DNA from: Thermoplasmata archaeon
GTDB taxonomy: Archaea; Thermoplasmatota; Thermoplasmata; Sysuiplasmatales; Sysuiplasmataceae
Reading direction: 5' to 3'
Assembly: GCA_021796175.1 (NCBI GenBank)
Contig: JAJYOM010000017.1
Span: 1-18,047 of the forward strand
Length of the DNA: 18,047 nucleotides
Shown here: positions 7,025-12,940 of the stretch, piece after piece
Layout of the letters: every line of letters starts with the position of its first letter
How positions within the stretch are numbered: position 1 is the stretch's first letter
Notes under the pieces: generated by a model
What the model saw: the letters and a program-made list of their open reading frames with translations, nothing else
Told to the model about the DNA's origin: nothing
The model's database searches: none
Translations under genes and position numbers: made by a program

Positions 7025-8283
7025 TTCAATTTCACCTTTCCACCCAGAGAACGCAAGTCGCTGACGAAGGACGGATATGAAACGCTGCAGGATTCGCCAT
7101 CGGAAACAGTGCATCCCTTTTGAGATGCCAGCCCGGCGACACATGCAGCCATCGCTATTCTGTGATCTCCATGGCTTTCAACTGCGCCACCCCTGATTCT
7201 GCCTCCGTTGATGACAACCGTTTCACCGCTTGCGGAAAAGTCAACGCCCAGGCACTGTAGCATCGAGCAGGTGGTCTCCACCCTGTCCGTTTCCTTGTGT
7301 CTGAGGTTGGCCGAGCCCTTTATCCTGCTCTTTCCCTTTGCGGCGCTCGCCAGAATACACGTAACGGGAAAGAGGTCAGGCGATTCACTGCAGTCGATGT
7401 CTGCCGCATCCAGGCCGCCGGATCCCACAGTTACACTGTCACCCGCAATCCTGATGCTGCAGCCCAGAGTCGAAAGTATGCTTGTTATCACCGAGTCCGC
7501 CTGTGTAAACTCATTGGAGAGTCGGCCCACCGTAATCCGGCCGCCCGTGACCGCCGCGGCCGCAAGAGGGAAGGCAGCTGACGAGTAGTCACCGGGAACG
7601 TTGACTGTCCTTCCCCTGTATGCCCCGCCGCCCGTTGAGTAAAGCTTGCTGTCCTCGAGTACAGTCCTGCAGCCAAACATGCCCACCATCTCCATGGTCA
7701 GCTTGAGGTACTGGAGTGACTGGATACCGCCTGTCAGCCTTATCTCCGTGTCATTGTCCTTCATCGGGCAGGAGATCGCCAGCGATGATGCAAACTGGGA
7801 GCTGATGTCGCCCCGCAGTCTCGCGTTTGAACGGTTCATCCTTCCGCCGAAGACTGCAGGGAGGCGGCCGTTCCCTGCAGTGGAGAATGCCTTACCGCCA
7901 AGCTGTTTGACCGCATCAATAATGGGCTGCATGGGCCTCCTTCGAAGAGAGCTGTCGCCCGTGATGACAGCATGCCCCGGCAGCAGTGCACATACAGAGC
8001 TGAACAGCCTGGCGGTTGTTCCCGAATTGTTTGCATTTATCACGTCCTCAGACTGGTGCAGCGAGGGGTTCACCATCAGTGCGCTTCCCTTTTCGACCGC
8101 CGCGCCCATCAGCCTTGCCGCCTCAAGCGTGCTCAACGTATCGCCGCTCAGCAGTGGATTCCTTATAACACTCCTGCCTTCGGACATCGCCGCAAGCAGC
8201 AACGCCCTGTGTGTGACGCTCTTGGAAGGCGGCGCGTCGATCCTGCCATGCAGAGGGATTGAATGTTCAGAAAGCAATTCCAT
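7021..8283 (-). CDS. aroA: 3-phosphoshikimate 1-carboxyvinyltransferase (EPSP synthase)
   Basis: Transfers the enolpyruvyl group of phosphoenolpyruvate to shikimate 3-phosphate. The 420-residue protein has the signature residues in order: PPSKSVTHRA with Lys21, NNSGTTARL (85-93), GDSSLRRRP (109-117), SSQFASSL, the catalytic Asp303 in SPDLFPV, HKETDRVE with Glu331, and SHGDHRIAMA near the C-terminus. At the site of E. coli Pro101 this protein has Leu93, as in many non-enterobacterial EPSP synthases. The ATG start is strongly supported by GGGGGGTGAG ending 5 bases upstream. The gene overlaps the end of the shikimate kinase gene by 17 bases. It follows the kinase gene exactly as its reaction follows in the pathway. 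Confidence 0.98.
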   Translation of the reverse strand: MELLSEHSIPLHGRIDAPPSKSVTHRALLLAAMSEGRSVIRNPLLSGDTLSTLEAARLMGAAVEKGSALMVNPSLHQSEDVINANNSGTTARLFSSVCALLPGHAVITGDSSLRRRPMQPIIDAVKQLGGKAFSTAGNGRLPAVFGGRMNRSNARLRGDISSQFASSLAISCPMKDNDTEIRLTGGIQSLQYLKLTMEMVGMFGCRTVLEDSKLYSTGGGAYRGRTVNVPGDYSSAAFPLAAAAVTGGRITVGRLSNEFTQADSVITSILSTLGCSIRIAGDSVTVGSGGLDAADIDCSESPDLFPVTCILASAAKGKSRIKGSANLRHKETDRVETTCSMLQCLGVDFSASGETVVINGGRIRGGAVESHGDHRIAMAACVAGLASQKGCTVSDGESCSVSYPSFVSDLRSLGGKVKLK

Positions 8284-9130
8284 CGCTGCTCACCCCCCTG
8301 GGCACAGTTGTGATTATTCTCCCGTATGGTGAAAGCGCCGAAACAACCTCTTCCGAGCGTTCTCTGTCGGCAAGTGCAAAGAATGCCGGTCCGGTTCCAG
8401 TGAGTCCCGATAGCAGCGCGCCGGATCCAGCCGCGTCCAGCGCAGGCGCGGGATCGATGTCAAGCAGGCTGCAGAGCAGCAGCGTGTTGGACATGCAGGC
8501 GTCCCTGAATTTCCCTGAAAGTGCCTTTCTGTACATGCCCTTCATTTCGGCCGAGTGCCGCCTTATTTCATCCATGGGCAGAGATTCCTTGCTGATACTG
8601 CGCCCCGGAATGCAGAAATGCACGCCGTATCCGTCCTTCAGTTCGAGCCGCCTGAGCACTCTCATGCCGCGGTTGCTTGCAAAAACGATGCCGCCGTAGT
8701 GGCAGGCTGCCGCGTCATCAAATGCGCCAGTGATGGAGACGCCTGCACCGACTGATGCCCGGGCGGACATGTGCAGCAGTTCAGTACTGCTCATCTCCCT
8801 TCCGGAGCATGAGGCAATTGCACCTATGACTGCGAGAGAGACACTGCTGCTGCTCTTCATTCCCTTTGCCGGTGGTATCTGAGTTTCGATGCTCACACTG
8901 AGCGAGCCGTTTGCCATTCCATTCAGCCTCGCCTGGCGGACGCATTCGCGGACAAGCCTGTGGTCCATGCCCTCGCCCGCGTCGATTTCGAGCGCATTTC
9001 CACCGTCGTCGGTCATGCTGACCTTCGCTCTGGTTTTCAGGGAGACGCCCATGGCGACGCCGTAAAGGCTGCCAATAGCACTCACTATTGTTGCCGCGCC
9101 GTGCTCTGTGACTTCAGCCGCGTATTTCAT
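8267..9130 (-). CDS. aroK: Archaeal shikimate kinase, GHMP kinase family
   Basis: Phosphorylates shikimate at the 3-hydroxyl using ATP. It belongs to the GHMP superfamily (COG1685 type), unrelated to the P-loop AroK of bacteria. The 287-residue protein shows the glycine- and serine-rich phosphate loop PPAKGMKSSSS (86-96), GAFDDAAACHYGG (135-147), and the C-terminal GHMP motif GLTGTGPAFFAL (242-253). The ATG start overlaps the end of aroDE by 17 bases, with GGAGG 11 bases upstream and AGGA closer. Its position between the shikimate dehydrogenase and EPSP synthase genes fixes the substrate better than fold alone could; homoserine or mevalonate kinase are the alternatives for the fold, but the motifs and context argue against them. 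Confidence 0.96.
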   Translation of the reverse strand: MKYAAEVTEHGAATIVSAIGSLYGVAMGVSLKTRAKVSMTDDGGNALEIDAGEGMDHRLVRECVRQARLNGMANGSLSVSIETQIPPAKGMKSSSSVSLAVIGAIASCSGREMSSTELLHMSARASVGAGVSITGAFDDAAACHYGGIVFASNRGMRVLRRLELKDGYGVHFCIPGRSISKESLPMDEIRRHSAEMKGMYRKALSGKFRDACMSNTLLLCSLLDIDPAPALDAAGSGALLSGLTGTGPAFFALADRERSEEVVSALSPYGRIITTVPRGVSSDGIAF

Positions 9131-10541
9131 TTCCTGATTCGCCTCCGAGCACTGTCAGCACAAATTCCGGGCTTGTGCTGCGGCCCGTCCACAGCCTGAA
9201 TGAATGGACTGCCTGGCGCGCCAGAAGTTCAATGCCTCCGACGTAACCTGATGACTGGGCAAGAGCGATTTCCCTGAAGGGTGTGCCGGACTCCGGATAG
9301 ACGAAGTCGACAACGAGCCTGTAGCCGCATTCCCGCAGCGTACCTGGAATCACAACGCTGTTGCCGCTCATCCCCGCAGGTGTGCAGTTCACAAGCAGGT
9401 CGAAATCCTGCCGGGAGCCGTCATATTCCTCCAGACCGAAATCACGCGCTATTGCCTTCCGCTTCTCCTTGTTCCTGGCGGCTATGCTCACCCGGCAGCC
9501 GCGCAGGGAGTATGCAGCTGCCCTCGCCGCACCACCACTGCCGAATAGAAGCGCAGTTTCAGGCTTCATACCTCCCAGCACTTCCGAGAAAGCTGTTTCA
9601 TCAGTATTGTAACCTACGAACTCGCCGTCGATGCCGACAATTGTGTTGACTGCACCGATTGCCTCAGCCACCGGGTCGGCCCTGTCTGAGAGGGCGAGGG
9701 CCTCCTCCTTGAACGGCATTGTAACGTTGAAACCGACGGCACCGGCGTATCTTGCGCAATCGAAGAAATGTGGCAGTTCGCCCGCATTTACAGGGAAGCG
9801 CAGGTACACTCCCCTGATGCCACTTTCGTCAAGAAGTGCCCTGTGAATCGAGGGCGAAAGACTGTGCACTGTTGCTTCTGCCGATCCGACAATGCCGAGC
9901 ACAAAGCCGTTCCTAGCTGCAAGCATCTCTTTCACGGTAAGCTGGCCCGGGGCGGTGATATCACTTTCAGATGTGGATGCATATGAGACGGGAGCGCCCC
10001 TGCGCATCGATGCAATCCTTGAAAGTTTTCCCTCTTCGCCCATCGAGAAGGCTATGACGCGGTGTGAATCGGCACCGGCGATTTCAGCTGCCTTCAGCGG
10101 CAGCATCGATCCTGCATATCCGCCCCCGCTGTTGATGCACTTGACAGTTCCGGCGCCGGCAAGGCCGCCGGCTATTATGGCGGATGCTGATGACAGCGAC
10201 CCGATATGTCCATGATGTGAAAGTATGAGCCTGCCGGAGATGTCTGGTGCAACATCCAGGCGCTTCACGTCTGCTTCATCCAGGTCGATGAAGTCGAAAG
10301 CACTGAGAACATCGCGGATGCCTCCGTCTGAAAGCATACTCACCGAATCACCCTTGAATGTGACTATTGTCTGAGCGTCAATTTGCGCCAGCATCAGTAT
10401 CTCTTCAAGCGATGGGGCCGCAAGGCTGTCTATCCTGAACTCCACGGCTTCCGCGCCCTGCCTGACTGCTGCCCTGGCCCTCGAAAGCATATCGTTGACT
10501 CCTGACGATGAAACGGAAGCGCAAATCAATTTAACAGTCAC
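9114..10541 (-). CDS. aroDE: Fused type I 3-dehydroquinate dehydratase-shikimate 5-dehydrogenase
   Basis: Carries out two consecutive steps, 3-dehydroquinate to 3-dehydroshikimate to shikimate, on one 475-residue chain. The AroD part (about 1-210) has VEFRID (33-38), LSHH with likely His110, the Schiff-base Lys134 in GTVKC, LSR with Arg175, and APGQ (197-200). Where E. coli AroD has Arg82 and Glu86, this protein seems to have Lys63 and Asp72 in a longer loop. The AroE part (about 213-475) has HSLSP (226-230), NVTMPFKE with Lys278, AVNTI, GYNTDE with Asp314, the cofactor loop GSGGAARA, AARN (NADP type) and NCTPAGM. The GTG start overlaps the preceding stop in GTGA. A TTG at 10529 is an alternative, since AAAGGTGA precedes it by 8 bases and would still leave the first strand intact. 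Confidence 0.95.
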   Translation of the reverse strand: MTVKLICASVSSSGVNDMLSRARAAVRQGAEAVEFRIDSLAAPSLEEILMLAQIDAQTIVTFKGDSVSMLSDGGIRDVLSAFDFIDLDEADVKRLDVAPDISGRLILSHHGHIGSLSSASAIIAGGLAGAGTVKCINSGGGYAGSMLPLKAAEIAGADSHRVIAFSMGEEGKLSRIASMRRGAPVSYASTSESDITAPGQLTVKEMLAARNGFVLGIVGSAEATVHSLSPSIHRALLDESGIRGVYLRFPVNAGELPHFFDCARYAGAVGFNVTMPFKEEALALSDRADPVAEAIGAVNTIVGIDGEFVGYNTDETAFSEVLGGMKPETALLFGSGGAARAAAYSLRGCRVSIAARNKEKRKAIARDFGLEEYDGSRQDFDLLVNCTPAGMSGNSVVIPGTLRECGYRLVVDFVYPESGTPFREIALAQSSGYVGGIELLARQAVHSFRLWTGRSTSPEFVLTVLGGESGNEIRG

Positions 10542-11563
10542 CTTTCATGTATTGTTTCCCTGACTCCCATGCCGAAATGTCTTCCGCCTTCTGCAGTGTG
10601 GACAAGTACCCTGTCTCCCTTTTTCAGTGAAGTGACTGGCACAGGGCCTGCAGGAGAACACAGGCAGACGGTTTCCGCATTCTGAAGTATGATGCTGCAT
10701 TGTTTTCCTTCCGCCACAGCACGAATGAGCAGCAGCGGCCTCCTCTCGATCTTCACCCTCCCGACAGTCACGCGCCTGGAGGTGCCATCAGTCTTTACAG
10801 CGAGCACCTCGGCTCCGGCAGAGAGTTCAGAGAGATATGCCGTTCTGCCGCCTGGCAGTGCCGTGTAGGAGTGAACCGGCCCGGCGTTGACCCTGAACGG
10901 CCTTGAATTCACGTATCTGGTTTCAAGAGTTTCGGAGTGAATGAGGAATGAAACAGATGACTGTGAGCCGACAAGCATTCCTTCGCCAGGTTCCAGCAGA
11001 GAGCAGGTGTCGACGCAGGCCCGATCTCCCATGCCTGCAGGAGAAACTGAAATTACCTCCGCCTCCACGAGAGTGAACATATCCCGGCTCTCTGTCCCTA
11101 TGGCTGCAACCTCCGCCAGGCTATCGGATGCCGCGCTGATCATTATGCCGTCCACCCCTTTCTCAAGTGTACCGGCAAACAGCCTGGCCTCATCAGATGA
11201 AGCGACGGATGCTATAACCCTTACATTTCTAGATGAGCACTGGGCAATCAGATTCTCCAGTGGTATGACTTTCCAGTCAGCGGTTTCAACGACGAGGTAG
11301 TCGCCATCAATCTCACTCTCGGCAGGCATGTCGTCCGCTTCATGTATACTGATGAAACGGCCGGCTCTCCTGCCATCTATGGTGACATTGCCGCCCTCAA
11401 TGAAAACAGGAATGAAATTTGCAGATGAGGCCATCCGGGCATCCTCCCTCCGTATCACAATTTCGGAAAATCCGTGCTGGACTGCATCCAGCACAGCACC
11501 ATGCCTCTCGGCCTCGTCGTCAATGCAGTCAGTCCTTGCCCAGAGAATCAGTCCTTTCTTCAA
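10538..11563 (-). CDS. aroB': 3-dehydroquinate synthase II (archaeal type)
   Basis: Oxidatively deaminates and cyclises 2-amino-3,7-dideoxy-D-threo-hept-6-ulosonate to 3-dehydroquinate with NAD, replacing bacterial AroB. The protein is 341 residues and resembles the COG1465 family (MJ1249 type). The recognisable conserved stretch is in the C-terminal half: GPVHSYT and PGGRTAYLSELSAG, then VGRVKIERRPLLLI and VTSLKKGDRV. The start is a TTG overlapping the stop of the preceding gene in TTGA, with GGTG 5 bases upstream. Its neighbours make and consume its substrate and product, which supports the call independently of motif recognition. I cannot assign catalytic residues with confidence. Confidence 0.94.
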   Translation of the reverse strand: MKKGLILWARTDCIDDEAERHGAVLDAVQHGFSEIVIRREDARMASSANFIPVFIEGGNVTIDGRRAGRFISIHEADDMPAESEIDGDYLVVETADWKVIPLENLIAQCSSRNVRVIASVASSDEARLFAGTLEKGVDGIMISAASDSLAEVAAIGTESRDMFTLVEAEVISVSPAGMGDRACVDTCSLLEPGEGMLVGSQSSVSFLIHSETLETRYVNSRPFRVNAGPVHSYTALPGGRTAYLSELSAGAEVLAVKTDGTSRRVTVGRVKIERRPLLLIRAVAEGKQCSIILQNAETVCLCSPAGPVPVTSLKKGDRVLVHTAEGGRHFGMGVRETIHER

Positions 11564-12357
11564 CCATGCACCAGCATTCTTCCCGCTTCCTCCAGCGTTG
11601 CATTCTGGAAAAGCATCGAACTGACGGCCGCGGTCATCATGCGCGGGTCACTGTGCTGCCAGATGTTCCTTCCGATTGAGACGCCCTTCGCACCTGCCCT
11701 CATCGCGCCGGCCACCATCTCAAGAACCTCCAAGTCAGAGCCGAGTTTCGGACCTCCGGCAATCAGCAGGGGTGCAGGGCAGCCCTTCACCACCTCCCTG
11801 AAAGTGTCCTCATTCCCTGTGTAGTTGACCTTGACGACGTCCGCGCCGATTTCGGCACCTATCCTTGCCACGTGCTTGACAAGTTCAACATCATAAGGGT
11901 CGCCGATGTTCTTGCCGCGGGCATACATCATCGCCAGCAGAGGCATTCCCCAGTGCCTGCAGTCGGAGACTATAGCACCCATGTCCTCAAGCATCAGTTC
12001 ATCGTCCTCTGCACCAACATTAACATGAAGGGAGACGCCGTCGGCCCCAAGCTGAATTGCCTCCTCGACGTCAGTAACGATGACTTTCCTGTTTGGCCGT
12101 GGAGAAAGCCTGGTGCTTGCAGACAGGTGCACAATCAGGCCGACATCCCTGCCGTAACCCCTGTGCCCGTGCTCCACCAAACCTTTATGTATGACAATTG
12201 CTGTCGCGCCACCTAGTGACACGCTATTAATTGCCTCATGTATATCGGCAATTCCAGGCAGAGGGCCTTCTGAGATGCCATGGTCCATAGGCACCACAAG
12301 AGCGTTCCCGGTGTTCCTTTCAAAAATCCTTTCCAGTCTGATTTCCTTTCCGATCAT
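11560..12357 (-). CDS. aroA': 2-amino-3,7-dideoxy-D-threo-hept-6-ulosonate synthase (ADH synthase)
   Basis: A class I aldolase of the DhnA/FbaB family that transfers the C3 unit of 6-deoxy-5-ketofructose 1-phosphate to L-aspartate semialdehyde, the first committed step of the archaeal aromatic pathway. The 265-residue protein carries the three catalytic residues at the positions expected from the Methanocaldococcus enzyme MJ0400 with a constant offset of 8: Asp25 in PMDHG, Tyr145 in MMYARG, and the Schiff-base Lys176 in VVKVNYTG. The C-terminal GGPKLG and GVSIGRNIWQ form the phosphate-binding end of the barrel. It is the promoter-proximal gene of the run; the ATG lies about 34 bases from a TATA box, so the leader is very short. 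A true fructose-bisphosphate aldolase is the fold alternative, but the neighbours settle the role. Confidence 0.95.
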   Translation of the reverse strand: MIGKEIRLERIFERNTGNALVVPMDHGISEGPLPGIADIHEAINSVSLGGATAIVIHKGLVEHGHRGYGRDVGLIVHLSASTRLSPRPNRKVIVTDVEEAIQLGADGVSLHVNVGAEDDELMLEDMGAIVSDCRHWGMPLLAMMYARGKNIGDPYDVELVKHVARIGAEIGADVVKVNYTGNEDTFREVVKGCPAPLLIAGGPKLGSDLEVLEMVAGAMRAGAKGVSIGRNIWQHSDPRMMTAAVSSMLFQNATLEEAGRMLVHG

Positions 12358-12429
12358 GGCAAATCGTATCAGCGTTCTAGGCGCACAACATATTTATACA
12401 TTATTGTACAAATACATACGCTGAAGTAC
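12358..12429. promoter_or_regulatory. Divergent promoter region between aromatic operon and HTH-ACT gene
   Basis: This 72-bp AT-rich gap is the only intergenic space serving both directions. Bases 12391-12398 read TATTTATA on the plus strand and TATAAATA on the minus strand. With the usual archaeal distance of about 25-28 bases, transcription would start near 12368 on the minus strand and near 12422 on the plus strand, giving leaders of about 10 and 8 bases. Neither gene has a clear ribosome binding site, which fits short-leader mRNAs. The two promoters would therefore share one TATA element in opposite orientation. Start sites are inferred from spacing only. Confidence 0.7.
12404..12411. promoter_or_regulatory. 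Candidate operator palindrome TTGTACAA
   Basis: A perfect 8-bp palindrome lies just beside the shared TATA element. It is flanked by two direct copies of ATACAT (12396-12401 and 12412-12417, 16 bases apart), and GTACAT recurs at 12426-12431 at the start of the regulator gene. It sits upstream of the TATA box for the aromatic operon but between TATA and the predicted start site for the regulator. A bound protein would thus tend to block the regulator gene and could help or hinder the operon. No binding protein is demonstrated; an 8-bp palindrome in AT-rich DNA can occur by chance. Confidence 0.3.
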
Positions 12430-12930
12430 ATGTGGGAAGACATAGCGCGTGAATTCGGCCTCTTTCCCGGACAGGCGAAGGTTGCCCGGATGATGATAAA
12501 ACTGGGACTCAGGGTCAGCAATGCGAAGATCTACTGTGGCGACATAAGGCTGAGCGATGTGGCTGTGGCCAGGGCCGCGAATGTAGACAGGCGGGTAGTG
12601 CGGGCTGCCGCTGAAACAATCAACGGCAACGCTGAACTGATGAAGATATTCGCCGGGCTGCTGCCGGTGGCAAACCTCAGCATGGTGGCGCATGATATGA
12701 ACTGGGGGACAGTGGAGATAAGTGTCGATGATGCCGATCAGCCGGGCATACTTGCGGACGTGTCCAGCATTATCTCCGGCGCGGGCATTAGCATCAGGCA
12801 GGCAATTGTGGAGGACCCGGAACTAAATGAAGATCCGAAGCTTTACGTGGTCACCCGCTCCGAGGTGCCTGCGGAGCTCATACCGCTCCTGAAGAAGGCG
12901 AAGGGTGTGAGGGAGCTCACGCTCAGGTAG
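12430..12930 (+). CDS. HTH-ACT domain protein, predicted regulator of amino acid metabolism
   Basis: A 166-residue protein of the COG2150 type, annotated in archaea as a predicted amino-acid-metabolism regulator. The N-terminal half has a helix-turn-helix-like segment (about 38-65, with LSDVAVARAANVDRRVVRAA). Residues 93-166 form an ACT domain, including the DQPGILADVSSIISGAGISI stretch typical of the first strand, helix and second strand. ACT domains bind small molecules, usually amino acids, so it probably senses an end product. The ATG is preceded by an 8-base predicted leader. An in-frame extension of 50 residues upstream would translate through the promoter and into antisense ADH synthase sequence, so I reject it. 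It is divergent from the aromatic operon and convergent with carB, making either a plausible target. DNA binding and ligand are inference. Confidence 0.88.
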   Translation: MWEDIAREFGLFPGQAKVARMMIKLGLRVSNAKIYCGDIRLSDVAVARAANVDRRVVRAAAETINGNAELMKIFAGLLPVANLSMVAHDMNWGTVEISVDDADQPGILADVSSIISGAGISIRQAIVEDPELNEDPKLYVVTRSEVPAELIPLLKKAKGVRELTLR

Positions 12931-12940
12931 GGCATTGCTC

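Noticed and set aside
7025..7144. Upstream start for chorismate synthase
   Set aside because: The added residues lie inside aroA, do not resemble the family, and an ATGA-coupled ATG with a GGTGA site fits the known N-terminus.
7646..8332. A 228-codon plus-strand open frame opposite EPSP synthase
   Set aside because: It is antisense to a full-length, motif-complete aroA. Its length comes from codon bias on the opposite strand, and the translation resembles no family.
12280..12429. Fifty-residue N-terminal extension of the HTH-ACT protein
   Set aside because: It would translate through the TATA element and antisense to ADH synthase; the family begins near the ATG at 12430.
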